From assembly GCA_027019325.1 (NCBI GenBank), contig JALUWT010000081.1, positions 1-53,752 on the forward strand: a stretch of DNA of 53,752 nt. Direction: 5' to 3'. Each line of letters starts with the position of its first letter. Within the stretch, counting starts at the first letter, position 1. Below are positions 42,797 to 52,187 of this stretch, piece by piece. The position numbers and the translations under genes were made by a program. The notes under the pieces were generated by a model that searched no databases, was not told the DNA's origin, and saw only the letters and a list, made by a program, of their open reading frames with translations. The DNA comes from Sulfurimonas sp. Lineage in GTDB: Bacteria; Campylobacterota; Campylobacteria; Campylobacterales; Sulfurimonadaceae.

Positions 42797-44509
42797 TTGA
42801 AAGAGATTATAAAAAGATTTTGGCCCTATATAAAAGAGTATAGGTTTTACTATATGCTTGTCGTTTTTGGCGGGATTTTAATTGTCATATCTACAGCTGC
42901 AAGTGCGCAGATTATGAAACCTTTGATGGACGATATGTTCATTGCCAAGAAAAAAGAGATGCTCTATCTTATTCCATTTGGTCTTATTGCCATTTATGCT
43001 ACCAAGGCCGTTGGAAAGTACATCCAGACTATTTTTATGGAGTACATCGGGCAGAGTATAGTAACACGCTTCCGTGAGCTTCTGCTCTCACACATCATCT
43101 CGCAAGATATGGCTTTTTTATATGTGAACCGCAGTGGAGAGCTTATCTCACGTGTGACTAATGACATAGGACGCATTCAGACCTTTGTGGCAAATATTCT
43201 TCCTGACCTGTTTCGGGATGTTTTGGCCGTGATTGCACTTGTGGGATACATAATTTACTTAAGTCCTATGCTCTCATTTTATACACTTATTGTAGTGCCT
43301 TTGGCAATTTTTCCACTAATGTCAATTGCAAAAAGATTGAAAAAGTATTCACACCGCTCGCAAGAGAAAAATGCTGACATTGTTACTCGTTTGACGGAAG
43401 TTTTTAACAACAGTGAAATCATCAAAGCCAATGATACACAGGCCTTTGAATTGAAGCGTTTTAGTGTGCAAAACTGGCAGTTTTTTAAGATAAATATGAA
43501 AACAGTATATGTCGGTGCACTCGTACCTCCAATCACAGAGATGTTAGGGGTGACAGGACTTGCAGCTGTCATTTATATTGGGGGTAAAGAGGTTTTTGCA
43601 GGGCGCATGACAGTAGGTGAATTTACAGCATTCATTACAGCTGTTGGGCTTGTTTTTGAACCGATTCGCAAACTCAGCGGTACCTATGCAAAAATTCAAG
43701 ATGCCATAGCTGCGAGTGAGCGGGTATTTGATATTTTAGATACGAAGCCGAGCATTGTAAATGGCGAAAAAGTTTTAGATAAAGATATAAAAAGCATAGC
43801 ATTTGAAAAAGTAATTTTACGTTATGAAGGGAACTATGCACTGCATGATGTAAATATAGAGATTCACGATGGTCAAAAAATAGCACTTGTAGGTGACAGC
43901 GGGGGTGGAAAATCTACTTTTATCGCGATGCTGTTACGTTTTTATGACCCGGATGAGGGGATTGTTAAAATCAACGGCACAAATATAAAAGAGTACAAGC
44001 TTGAATCACTTAAACACCACATCTCTCTTGTCACGCAGCGGGTTTACATTTTTCAAGACTCACTGGCTGCCAATGTTGCTTATGGTGAAGATGAGATAGA
44101 TGAAGCCAGAGTCATTGCAGCACTCAAGCTTGCTGATGCGTACGATTTTGCAATGGCACTTGAAGAGGGAATAGAGACGATGATGAGTGAAGCGGGAGCA
44201 AATCTCTCGGGTGGTCAGCGCCAGCGAATCTCCATAGCCCGTGCAATTTACAAGCATGCCTCTCTCTTACTTTTTGATGAAGCAACATCCGCACTCGACA
44301 ATGAGAGTGAAAAACGTATTCAAGCGGCACTTGATGAATATACCAAAGACAAGATTACTATTACCATTGCACACAGACTCAGTACAATTGAACATGCAGA
44401 CAAGATTTTAGTACTTCAAAAAGGGTGTATAGTAGACTCGGGAACACATCAGGAACTTTTAGAGAACTCTGAAGTGTATCAAAGATTAGCCGGAGAACTT
44501 AAAGAGTAG
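42797..44509 (+). CDS. msbA: MsbA-type lipid A export ABC transporter
   Basis: A 570-residue fused ABC half-transporter starting at TTG 42797. Six membrane helices occupy about residues 15-300. The nucleotide-binding domain has Walker A GDSGGGKST (366-374), signature LSGGQRQRI and Walker B LLLFDEATSALD. Length, the RVTNDIGRI coupling-helix region and the LPS gene context support MsbA, which flips lipid A-core across the inner membrane. Some multidrug exporters look similar, so the substrate is inferred from context. Confidence 0.88.
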   Translation: MKEIIKRFWPYIKEYRFYYMLVVFGGILIVISTAASAQIMKPLMDDMFIAKKKEMLYLIPFGLIAIYATKAVGKYIQTIFMEYIGQSIVTRFRELLLSHIISQDMAFLYVNRSGELISRVTNDIGRIQTFVANILPDLFRDVLAVIALVGYIIYLSPMLSFYTLIVVPLAIFPLMSIAKRLKKYSHRSQEKNADIVTRLTEVFNNSEIIKANDTQAFELKRFSVQNWQFFKINMKTVYVGALVPPITEMLGVTGLAAVIYIGGKEVFAGRMTVGEFTAFITAVGLVFEPIRKLSGTYAKIQDAIAASERVFDILDTKPSIVNGEKVLDKDIKSIAFEKVILRYEGNYALHDVNIEIHDGQKIALVGDSGGGKSTFIAMLLRFYDPDEGIVKINGTNIKEYKLESLKHHISLVTQRVYIFQDSLAANVAYGEDEIDEARVIAALKLADAYDFAMALEEGIETMMSEAGANLSGGQRQRISIARAIYKHASLLLFDEATSALDNESEKRIQAALDEYTKDKITITIAHRLSTIEHADKILVLQKGCIVDSGTHQELLENSEVYQRLAGELKE

Positions 44510-44524
44510 CGCTTTAAAAACGCT
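44508..44524 (+). terminator. short hairpin at the msbA stop
   Basis: AGCG (44508-44511) pairs with CGCT (44521-44524) across nine bases, with T-rich sequence directly after. The stem is only four pairs and starts within the stop codon, so this is a weak candidate. Confidence 0.3.
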
Positions 44525-44552
44525 TTTATGAGTTCTTCAACACTTTTTAGCA

Positions 44553-44568
44553 ATAATCACGGGATTAT
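44553..44568 (+). other. small hairpin in the 134-base msbA-hemN gap
   Basis: ATAATC (44553-44558), loop ACGG, GATTAT (44563-44568) form a perfect six-pair stem. No T run follows, so it is not a standard terminator. I see no convincing FNR-type box or promoter in the remainder of the gap. hemN has AGGACA as its ribosome binding site. Confidence 0.3.
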
Positions 44569-44643
44569 AAAGTTGCGTGCCGTTGTTTAGATATTTATAA
44601 ATAACTACTTTTACATGCACATAATTATTCAATAGGACAACAG

Positions 44644-46014
44644 ATGGAATTAGATTTCGCAAAATTTACAAAATACTCAAAACCGGGACCACGATACACT
44701 TCATACCCGACAGCATTGGAATTCAATGATAACTTTCTTTATGATGATTATATTAAAAAACTAGAAGCGCAAGACTCTGCTCGTCCTTTGAGTCTCTATT
44801 TTCATTTGCCGTTTTGTAAAAATGCTTGTTATTTCTGTGGTTGTAATGTTGTCTTTACCTCTAAAGAGGACAAGATGCTGCGTTATATGGAGTATTTAAA
44901 ACGTGAATTAAAAATACTTTCACAACATCTGGACTGCTCACGCAAGGTTATTCAGATGCACTTTGGTGGAGGTACACCTACATTTTTCTCTGCGGAGCAG
45001 CTGCGTGAGATTATTGCTGAAATCAAGTCGTACTTTCCAAATTTCGTAGAAGATGCAGAGGTGAGTTGTGAGATAGATCCTCGTCATATTAATGAAGACC
45101 AGATGCGTGTTATGAGTGAAGCAGGTTTTAACCGTGTCAGTTTTGGATTGCAGGACTTTAATGAAAAAGTACAGATTGCAGTACACCGTGTACAGCCTTA
45201 CAACATTACAAAAGATGCGATGGATCTGGCAAGAAAATACAATATGCACTCAGTCAATGTTGATCTGATCTACGGTCTTCCTTTTCAAACACTCGATACC
45301 TTTAAAGAGACACTCTCACTTGCACTTACACTCAATCCTGACAGATTTGCAGTATTTAACTATGCGCACGTGCCATGGCTCAAAAAGACGATGCGCAAGA
45401 TTGATGAGACAACACTGCCACGTCCTGATGAAAAACTTCAAATTATGCAGTATACGATTGATTTTTTAACATCCAACGGCTATAAGATGATAGGAATGGA
45501 CCACTTCGCAAAACCTGAAGATGAGCTCTTTAAAGCCATAGAAAAAGGGGAACTTCACAGAAATTTCCAAGGCTATACGACCAAAGGCGGAGCAGATTTG
45601 ATTGGTGTAGGACTTACTTCCATTGGTGAAGGTGTAGACTATTATGCGCAGAACTTTAAAGATATGCCAAGTTATGAAGCAGCAATAGATGCTGAAAAAC
45701 TACCGTTTGAACGGGGTGTTATGCTCAGTGAAGATGACAGAATTCGCCAGTATGTCATTATGGAGTTAATGAGTAACTTTAAACTTGATATTAAAAGATT
45801 TGAAAAACTTTATGGCATTACTTTTAAAGAGTATTTTGCTGATGCCCTTGAAGCGCTGCAGCCTTTTGTAAATGATGGACTTATTTCTATGAGTGATGAG
45901 AAAATTGAGTGTTCTGAGACGGGAACACTGCTTATAAGAAACATCGCTATGCCTTTTGATGCTTATATGAAGCGTCACGCAAGCAGCGATAAAACATTTT
46001 CAAAAACGGTGTAG
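44644..46014 (+). CDS. hemN: oxygen-independent coproporphyrinogen III oxidase HemN
   Basis: A 456-residue radical-SAM enzyme. The cluster motif CKNACYFC has Cys58, Cys62 and Cys65, with Cys67 following as in HemN. PGPRYTSYPTA at 14-24 and HFGGGTPTF near 106 are further HemN signatures. It decarboxylates coproporphyrinogen III to protoporphyrinogen IX without oxygen, as needed for haem in a micro-aerobe or anaerobe. The Fe-S gene follows after 2 bases, so they form an operon. Confidence 0.95.
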   Translation: MELDFAKFTKYSKPGPRYTSYPTALEFNDNFLYDDYIKKLEAQDSARPLSLYFHLPFCKNACYFCGCNVVFTSKEDKMLRYMEYLKRELKILSQHLDCSRKVIQMHFGGGTPTFFSAEQLREIIAEIKSYFPNFVEDAEVSCEIDPRHINEDQMRVMSEAGFNRVSFGLQDFNEKVQIAVHRVQPYNITKDAMDLARKYNMHSVNVDLIYGLPFQTLDTFKETLSLALTLNPDRFAVFNYAHVPWLKKTMRKIDETTLPRPDEKLQIMQYTIDFLTSNGYKMIGMDHFAKPEDELFKAIEKGELHRNFQGYTTKGGADLIGVGLTSIGEGVDYYAQNFKDMPSYEAAIDAEKLPFERGVMLSEDDRIRQYVIMELMSNFKLDIKRFEKLYGITFKEYFADALEALQPFVNDGLISMSDEKIECSETGTLLIRNIAMPFDAYMKRHASSDKTFSKTV

Positions 46015-46016
46015 GT

Positions 46017-47300
46017 ATGGATAAAAAACCAGAAGATATCTTTAGCTTCGATGAAATAGCTGATGATTGTGTAAAGTGCGGGAAGTGTATTCCCGTATGT
46101 ACTATTCATAATGTCAATGCGGATGAGGTGACGAGTCCACGTGGATTTATCGACCTCTTAGGGGCATATAAGCGCGGAAATTTGGAGCTTGACAAAACGG
46201 CAAAAGATATATTTGAAAGCTGTTTTTTATGTACGGCATGTGTCGAGGTTTGCCCGAAATCACTGCCAACAGATATGATAATCGAACAGGTTCGCTCTGA
46301 CATTGCGCAAAAGTATGGCATTGCCTGGTATAAAAAAGCATTTTTCCTGCTACTCCGCCATCGTTGGCTCAACGATATTGCCTTTAAACTCGGCTGGGTA
46401 TTTCAGACCTGCGGATTTAAAATCAAAGCTGACATCGACTCGATGCACTCTCGGTTTAATCTGCCGATGCTTAAAGCCGACAGACTCTTGCCAAGCTTGA
46501 AAAAGACCTCTTTTTTAAATGCCCATCCGGAAAATATCAATAATGGTGGCAAAAGAAAAGTAGCGATTTTTATCGGTTGTTTAGGGAATTACAACTTTAG
46601 AAATGTAGGTGATTCTCTTTTAGAGATTTTAGAAACTCTGGAAATAGATGCCTTCTTGGCAAAAAGCCAGAAATGCTGTTCTGCCCCTGCTTATTTTACG
46701 GGTGACTTTGATACGGTGGATTATAACGCGAAGTTTAACATTGAGTATTTTGAAAAGTTCGCAGAGGATGTTGAGGCTATTTTAGTACCGGAAGCTACGT
46801 GTAGCGCGATGCTTAAAATTGACTATGAACACTACTTCCATGACCAGCCTGAGTGGAAAGAGCGTGCAAGAGCTGTGATGAAAAAAGTCTTTATGGCAAC
46901 AGAGTGGCTGCAGCACCATACCGAACTTGAGTCTATTTTGGCGAAGAAAAAACAAAACACTAAGATTGTTACCTATCATGACCCGTGTCACGCAAGAAAG
47001 ATGCAGGGAATTCATGAAGAGCCGCGTAACCTCATTCGCCAAAACTATAAGATAGTCGAGATGAGTGACCCAAACTCCTGCTGTGGATTTGGCGGAGTGA
47101 CGATGCAGTCTGAGAAGTACCATTTCGCAAAAGCGGCAGGTGTTCCAAAAGCAGCGATGATTAAAGAGACAAAAGCTGAGATTGTCAGTGCTGAGTGTTC
47201 TGCGTGTCGTATGCAGATAAATGCTTCTATGCACTACGCTGAAGTTGATACCGTCTTTAAAAATCCTATTGAGCTTATAGCCGATTCGTTGAGGGACTAG
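46017..47300 (+). CDS. (Fe-S)-binding oxidoreductase with two CCG domains (GlcF/GlpC-like)
   Basis: A 427-residue protein. It has two ferredoxin-type 4Fe-4S motifs (Cys18, 21, 24, 28 and Cys69, 72, 75, 79) and two CCG domains (CCSAPAYF near 220 and CCGFGG near 358), the layout of glycolate oxidase subunit GlcF, GlpC and HdrD-related proteins. It probably passes electrons from a flavin dehydrogenase to the quinone pool, but no dehydrogenase gene is adjacent. Its position after hemN and before lgt gives no clear partner. Confidence 0.85.
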   Translation: MDKKPEDIFSFDEIADDCVKCGKCIPVCTIHNVNADEVTSPRGFIDLLGAYKRGNLELDKTAKDIFESCFLCTACVEVCPKSLPTDMIIEQVRSDIAQKYGIAWYKKAFFLLLRHRWLNDIAFKLGWVFQTCGFKIKADIDSMHSRFNLPMLKADRLLPSLKKTSFLNAHPENINNGGKRKVAIFIGCLGNYNFRNVGDSLLEILETLEIDAFLAKSQKCCSAPAYFTGDFDTVDYNAKFNIEYFEKFAEDVEAILVPEATCSAMLKIDYEHYFHDQPEWKERARAVMKKVFMATEWLQHHTELESILAKKKQNTKIVTYHDPCHARKMQGIHEEPRNLIRQNYKIVEMSDPNSCCGFGGVTMQSEKYHFAKAAGVPKAAMIKETKAEIVSAECSACRMQINASMHYAEVDTVFKNPIELIADSLRD

Positions 47301-48080
47301 ATGCATTATTTTGTATGGGATGCTAACCCGATAGCACTTGCATTTGGACCTTTTCATGTCTATTGGTATGGTATTTTATTTGCCACGGCGATACTAGCCG
47401 GACTGGAGTTTATGAAGCGTGTCTATCGTCTTGAAGGTAAAGATGAGAACACAATAGAGCCGCTTTTTATTTATGCGATTATAGGGATAGTTGTAGGTGC
47501 GAGACTTGGGCACTGCTTCTTTTATGACCCTGATTATTACCTTGCACATCCACTAAAGATTTTCGCTGTTTGGGAAGGTGGACTTGCTTCGCATGGCGGT
47601 GGTTTAGGTGTTTTAATAGCTCTATACCTGGGATGTAAAAAGTATAAAATAAATTTCATCTGGCTTATTGACCGACTTGTTATACCTACAGCACTCTTTG
47701 GATTTTTTGTGCGTATGGGTAACTTTATGAACTCTGAGATCATAGGCAAGCCGACAGACGTGCCTTGGGCAATTATTTTTGCGCGAGTGGACATGCTGCC
47801 ACGACATCCTGCACAGCTTTATGAGGCATTTTCTTATCTGCTCATCTTTTTTATACTTACTTTTGTATATAAAAAATATTATAAAAAATTAAAGCCGGGT
47901 TTACTGTTTGGACTTTTTTTAGTTTTGATTTTTACAGTGCGATTTTTGGTTGAGTTTGTGAAAACGCGACAAGCAGACTACAGTTTGGGAATAGGGCTTA
48001 ATACCGGACAGCTTTTAAGTATTCCCTTCTTACTTCTGGGATTTTTTCTGATTTTCTACTCTTTGCGAAAACAGACCTAA
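47301..48080 (+). CDS. lgt: phosphatidylglycerol-prolipoprotein diacylglyceryl transferase Lgt
   Basis: A 259-residue membrane enzyme with about seven helices. The Lgt signature is clear: GGLASHGGGLGVL (about 93-105), GNFMNSEIIGKPTDVPWA (Arg/Asn-rich core near 138-156) and PRHPAQLYEA. It transfers diacylglycerol to the lipobox Cys of prolipoproteins, the first lipoprotein maturation step. It begins directly after the preceding stop, and its stop overlaps the DUF1294 start. Confidence 0.96.
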   Translation: MHYFVWDANPIALAFGPFHVYWYGILFATAILAGLEFMKRVYRLEGKDENTIEPLFIYAIIGIVVGARLGHCFFYDPDYYLAHPLKIFAVWEGGLASHGGGLGVLIALYLGCKKYKINFIWLIDRLVIPTALFGFFVRMGNFMNSEIIGKPTDVPWAIIFARVDMLPRHPAQLYEAFSYLLIFFILTFVYKKYYKKLKPGLLFGLFLVLIFTVRFLVEFVKTRQADYSLGIGLNTGQLLSIPFLLLGFFLIFYSLRKQT

Positions 48081-48379
48081 TGCAAAAAGTCATACTTTTT
48101 TATTTTCTCTTTATCAATATTCTTGCATTTTTGATTTATGGATATGACAAGTTTATAGCCAGTAAAACAAAAGCACGAAGAATTTCAGAAAATGAACTGC
48201 ATACCTTTGCAATTATTGGCGGATTTTTGGGGGCGACGCTTGCAATGGCACTTTTTCATCATAAAACTTCCAAGCGTTCCTTTCTTGTCATACATGTTAT
48301 TATTTTGCTCGTGTGGATAGCTGCCATTATTTACTATATTGCGCAGCTTAACTTTGTCTCATCGATCATTTCTGTGTAA
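48080..48379 (+). CDS. DUF1294 membrane protein
   Basis: A 99-residue protein with three membrane helices. YGYDKFIASKTKARRISENELH and GGFLGATLAMALFHHKTSKRSF match the small DUF1294 family. The function is unknown in the family. It overlaps lgt by one base, and its end overlaps the convergent DUF2062 gene by 21 bases. Confidence 0.85.
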   Translation: MQKVILFYFLFINILAFLIYGYDKFIASKTKARRISENELHTFAIIGGFLGATLAMALFHHKTSKRSFLVIHVIILLVWIAAIIYYIAQLNFVSSIISV

Positions 48380-48847
48380 TTTTCTATCTCTGTGTACAGA
48401 GCGTTTCCAAAGGTAATTCACTAAAAAATATGCTCCAAGTGAGCCAAAGACAGAGTAGATTGCCGTACCGAAGTAGAGCGGTATAAAAATATTATCAAGA
48501 TTGTTTTTGAACCACTCTAAAGTCATCTTGACAGGTTCTGGTTTCATCCTTAAAATAAAGGAGCCTGTAAGATACTCCACATAGTACATAGGCGGCATTG
48601 TAAAAGGGTTACTGAGCCAACACATAGCAATACCAACAGGCACATTAAAGCGGACAAAAGGGACAAACAGCAGTACTGCTGCCATCTGCATCGGCATAGG
48701 AATAAATGCAATAAAGAGACCGATGAGAACACCGCGTGAAATCATTTTTCTATTGGTTGCAAGATATTCAGGGCGTATTTTGTATTTTTTAATAAAGCTT
48801 CTGAGCTTTTTATGAGAGGATGTCTTTTTGAGTGTTTTTCGTATCAT
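48359..48847 (-). CDS. DUF2062 membrane protein
   Basis: About 162 residues. A basic N-terminus precedes three helices with FIPMPMQMAAVLLFVPFVRFNVPVGIAMCWLSNPFTMPPMYY spread over about 50-95, the conserved core of the DUF2062 family. The family's role is not defined; some members sit near glycosyltransferases. I use ATG 48847; the TTG at 48853 would add two residues. Confidence 0.85.
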   Translation of the reverse strand: MIRKTLKKTSSHKKLRSFIKKYKIRPEYLATNRKMISRGVLIGLFIAFIPMPMQMAAVLLFVPFVRFNVPVGIAMCWLSNPFTMPPMYYVEYLTGSFILRMKPEPVKMTLEWFKNNLDNIFIPLYFGTAIYSVFGSLGAYFLVNYLWKRSVHRDRKLHRNDR

Positions 48848-48894
48848 TGCCAAATCTTATTTAAAAAGTTTAATATAAAAGAAGTATATCTTCT

Positions 48895-50748
48895 TTATGG
48901 TAAATTTGGCTGAGGCTTGTCGAAATAGTAGCCTTGGGATTTATTTACACCAAGTTCTATGAGTTTGTCTTGAACCTCTTTTGTCTCTACATATTCACCA
49001 ATCGTTTTGATTTGCATCTCTTTGGCAAAAGCAACTATGACAGAGGTGATGAGCGCTGAGCGTTTGTCGTGGACGATTTTTTTAATGATGCTGCCGTCAA
49101 TCTTAATAAAGTCAGCCTGCAGCCTCATCAGGTGCTCAAAGTTAGAGTATCCTGTTCCAAAATCATCAATGGCGATTTTACAGCCGTATGATTTTACTTT
49201 TTTGATAAAAATTTCTACTTTTTCAAAATTTTCAATACTTTCACTCTCAACAATCTCAAAAATAACACGCTGTGATATGTCATACTGCTCTAAAGTCTTA
49301 AATATCATAGCCGTTATCTTCTTGTCAAGAATATCGTCAATTGTCAGGTTGATAGAAAATTCATACTCATTCTCTTTAAAGGCTTCGAAACTTTTTTCTA
49401 TGACGATTTTTGTCAGCTTTTTGTAGAGTTTTGACTTCTTGGCTATCTCTAAAAATTCACTCGGTGCGATGATGCTGCCATCTCTGTCAATGAGTCTTAT
49501 GAGTGTTTCATACTTATAAATAGTGTTGTTGTCATTGTCCATAATGGGCTGATAAAAGAGCTGGATTCTGTCTTCTTTGATGGCATCTTTTATCTCCTGT
49601 ATCCAGTATATATTATTTTCATACTCAGCATTAAGTGAAACCTCTTTTGTATAAAAAATGACACTTTTTCCTGTGCGTCTTGCCGCTTTTAAGGCCATAT
49701 TTGCAGTAGGAAGCAGTTGCAGGCTCTCTTCATAGGAGATACCCACCGTTATACTGAGTGATATCTCCTGATCATCGATGGCAAGAAGATGCTCATGAAT
49801 ATAGCTAACGATTCCTGCAATATTTTTTGTAAGTTTTTTAGCATTTTTTTCATGAGAAAGTATGACAAACTCATCCCCACCGAGTCTGTAAACTTCACAG
49901 TTTTGATGCGCTTTAAGATTTTCTTGCAGGAGTTTACTAAAGGCAATAAGCACTTTATTCCCAAATTTTTCACCAAAAAGGTCATTAATCTGAGAAAATC
50001 TGTCTATATTTATTAAGATAAGAGCCAATCCATTTTGCTGATGTTTATCTTCAAGAAGTGCTGTTCTGTTTTTAAGCTGCGTGAGGGAGTCTGTATGGAG
50101 CATTGTCTGTAGCTCTTGCGTGTACTCTAATAACTGCTCATTTTTTGCTTTGAGTTTGGCTGTAATATTTCTGTTTTTATTGTAGACGAAGAACTTTAGA
50201 AGATAGTAGATACCTGTCAATGATGCTGAGATGTTTAAAAAGAAAAATATCTCCTGTGCACTTTTTGGCATCATGGCACCATGGTGTGCAATAAGCCAAG
50301 GGTCAATGAACACTGAAAATGCCATAAGTCCCAAAAAGGAGAGCAGCCAAAACTTCGCTTCACCCCGTTTTTCATGAATGATGGCAGCAATAGGTGCAAA
50401 AAATGCCCAGACCATGATGTAACTGCTGTTAGCAAAACCGCCAAGCACCCACATAAGTAAAAAAGGCAGTGTAAGCACAAGAAACATCTGTGTCTTTTGA
50501 ATGGCTGCAAGATTGTTTGTCTTTTTATAGTGCCAGAGATTAAAGAGTGAAATAAAACTGTAAACGATTGGAATGGCAGCCGCCGTGTACTGTCCATATA
50601 GAAGATAGATGAGCGCCCAGACAAAGCTTATAGGACCGATGAGCATAGGAACAATGATGATAGAAATCTCTTTGAGTTTGCTAGAATCAAACCGCAGTTT
50701 GTTTATTTGAGAGAGATCTTTTAAGTAGCTTCTATATGTTGCTATCAT
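48895..50748 (-). CDS. membrane GGDEF-EAL cyclic-di-GMP enzyme
   Basis: A 617-residue protein. About six membrane helices (30-188) form an unnamed sensor region, and a short coiled linker follows. The GGDEF domain (about 215-370) has the intact motif GGDEF at 290-294 and no obvious RxxD inhibitory site. The EAL domain (about 380-615) has ExLxR as ETLIR (414-418), DDFGTGYS at 528-535 and the later Lys, Glu and Gln residues. Both activities are possible, so it may make and degrade cyclic-di-GMP. A palindrome covers its promoter (50775-50798). Confidence 0.93.
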   Translation of the reverse strand: MIATYRSYLKDLSQINKLRFDSSKLKEISIIIVPMLIGPISFVWALIYLLYGQYTAAAIPIVYSFISLFNLWHYKKTNNLAAIQKTQMFLVLTLPFLLMWVLGGFANSSYIMVWAFFAPIAAIIHEKRGEAKFWLLSFLGLMAFSVFIDPWLIAHHGAMMPKSAQEIFFFLNISASLTGIYYLLKFFVYNKNRNITAKLKAKNEQLLEYTQELQTMLHTDSLTQLKNRTALLEDKHQQNGLALILINIDRFSQINDLFGEKFGNKVLIAFSKLLQENLKAHQNCEVYRLGGDEFVILSHEKNAKKLTKNIAGIVSYIHEHLLAIDDQEISLSITVGISYEESLQLLPTANMALKAARRTGKSVIFYTKEVSLNAEYENNIYWIQEIKDAIKEDRIQLFYQPIMDNDNNTIYKYETLIRLIDRDGSIIAPSEFLEIAKKSKLYKKLTKIVIEKSFEAFKENEYEFSINLTIDDILDKKITAMIFKTLEQYDISQRVIFEIVESESIENFEKVEIFIKKVKSYGCKIAIDDFGTGYSNFEHLMRLQADFIKIDGSIIKKIVHDKRSALITSVIVAFAKEMQIKTIGEYVETKEVQDKLIELGVNKSQGYYFDKPQPNLP

Positions 50749-50774
50749 TTTTTAACATGCCGTATAACTCTTTT

Positions 50775-50798
50775 TTTTGTGAGAATTATATCACAAAA
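50775..50798 (-). promoter_or_regulatory. palindromic operator over the -10 of the GGDEF-EAL gene
   Basis: TTTTGTGA, eight bases, TCACAAAA: a perfect 8-base inverted repeat. The spacer carries TATAAT on the lower strand (complement of 50785-50790), preceded by TGA (extended -10), 37 bases before the leftward ATG at 50748. A further TCACA half-site lies at 50802-50806. TGTGA/TCACA arms recall Crp/Fnr-family sites, but the spacing is 8 instead of 6. Confidence 0.6.
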
Positions 50799-50861
50799 GT
50801 ATCACATTTGTATATTAAATTTTATTATCAGTTTCATAAGAGTAATTTTTAAGACAGCATC

Positions 50862-50885
50862 TTTATGCTAGAATAATAGCATAAA
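50862..50885 (+). promoter_or_regulatory. extended -10 of the helicase gene within a 9-base inverted repeat
   Basis: TTTATGCTA (50862-50870), loop GAATAA, TAGCATAAA (50877-50885). The box TAGAAT (50869-50874), with TG upstream, forms an extended -10 identical over 13 bases to the aclB promoter. Transcription would start near 50881. The repeat could be an operator; it is unlikely to act as an RNA hairpin, because most of it lies upstream of the start. Confidence 0.55.
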
Positions 50886-50909
50886 AAGAGATAAATAATA
50901 AGGTTGATA

Positions 50910-52187
50910 ATGTCATTTGAAAAACTAGGAGTATTTAAGCCTTTGCTTGATGCCATAGAAACGTTAGGTTATAGTGAACCCACAATTATTCAAAAGAGAG
51001 CTATACCTTTAGTTTTACAAAAAAAAGATATTTTTGCAACTGCTCAAACCGGGACGGGAAAGACAGCGGCTTTTGCACTGCCGATACTGCAGCGTCTAAG
51101 AAAACCTATTGAAGGCAAAGGAGTACGTGCTGTTATTCTCTCTCCGACACGCGAGCTCTCGATTCAGATTCATGAAGACATAGAAAATTACTCTAAAAAT
51201 ATGAGTGTAAAAACAGATATTTTAATTGGCGGAAAAGATTTAGAAAAACAGCGTCAAAGATTGAAGAGTGGGATTGACATCGTCATCGCTACGCCTGGAC
51301 GTCTGTTGGAGCATATAGCGAATGGGCTCTCTTTAAATGATGTGGAAGTGTTTGTTTTAGATGAAGCGGACAGAATGCTTGACATGGGATTTACTAAAGA
51401 TATAAGAAAGATTCATCCGCTGCTGCCAAAACGTCATCAGACCTTGCTTTTTTCTGCAACATTTTCAGACAAAGTGCGAAAACTTTCCAAGCTCATTTTA
51501 ACTAAACCCGCTTTTATTGAGACGGCAAAGAAAAACACCACTGTCGATACAATTAATCAAGTAGTATATCAGGTAGACACGGCAAGAAAAGCGGAACTTT
51601 TGGCTTACCTTATAGGCTCACGCAACTTTCCACAGGTTTTGGTCTTTACAAGAACAAAAGTGAGTGCCGATGAACTCTCAGAGGAGCTAAAAAAAGATGG
51701 GCTCAAAGTGGGTGTTATCCATGGAGACAAGACAAAAGCCAACCGCCTCAAAACCCTCACGCAGTTCAAAGAGGGAAAATTTCGTGTGCTTGTCGCAACA
51801 GACATCGCCTCACGCGGACTCGACATTGAAGAGTTACCGTATGTTATTAACTACGAGCTGCCTTCCATTCCTGAAGATTATGTGCATAGAGTAGGGCGAA
51901 CAGGTCGTGCAGGACGTGAGGGTGAAGCAATTAGCCTCATAGATATCTATGAAAAGTATGACATTAAAGAGATTGAAAAGCTCATAGGCCAAAAAATACC
52001 AAAAGAGACAGTAGAAGGATTCGAGCCTGATCCAAACATCAGACGTAAAGATATTGAAGACATTAAGCTAAAGTCTGAGCATAAAAAAGCAGAGAAGAAA
52101 TTTGTGAAGAAAAAAGAGCCTAAAAAGGTGACGGCAAAATCTTTAAAAAGCTCCAAAAAGAAGCGAAAAACAACGAAGAGAGATTAA
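50910..52187 (+). CDS. rhlE: DEAD-box RNA helicase, RhlE type
   Basis: About 425 residues. Q-motif, Walker A AQTGTGKT (45-52), PTRELSIQI, TPGRLLE, DEAD (151-154), SATF and HRVGRTGRAG are all present. The last ~70 residues are very Lys-rich, an RNA-binding tail common in RhlE proteins. It likely unwinds RNA in ribosome assembly or mRNA decay, often important at low temperature. ATG 50910 has AAGG upstream; the TTG at 50904 is less likely. Its stop overlaps the convergent gene by 4 bases. Confidence 0.9.
   Translation: MSFEKLGVFKPLLDAIETLGYSEPTIIQKRAIPLVLQKKDIFATAQTGTGKTAAFALPILQRLRKPIEGKGVRAVILSPTRELSIQIHEDIENYSKNMSVKTDILIGGKDLEKQRQRLKSGIDIVIATPGRLLEHIANGLSLNDVEVFVLDEADRMLDMGFTKDIRKIHPLLPKRHQTLLFSATFSDKVRKLSKLILTKPAFIETAKKNTTVDTINQVVYQVDTARKAELLAYLIGSRNFPQVLVFTRTKVSADELSEELKKDGLKVGVIHGDKTKANRLKTLTQFKEGKFRVLVATDIASRGLDIEELPYVINYELPSIPEDYVHRVGRTGRAGREGEAISLIDIYEKYDIKEIEKLIGQKIPKETVEGFEPDPNIRRKDIEDIKLKSEHKKAEKKFVKKKEPKKVTAKSLKSSKKKRKTTKRD

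Noticed and set aside
46782-47357. A 191-codon lower-strand frame over the Fe-S protein gene
   Set aside because: An antisense shadow rich in Cys, His and Leu from the reverse reading of a CCG-domain gene; no start signal.
50775-50798. The palindrome as an intrinsic terminator
   Set aside because: It lies between divergent gene starts, has an AT-rich stem, and encloses a -10 box.
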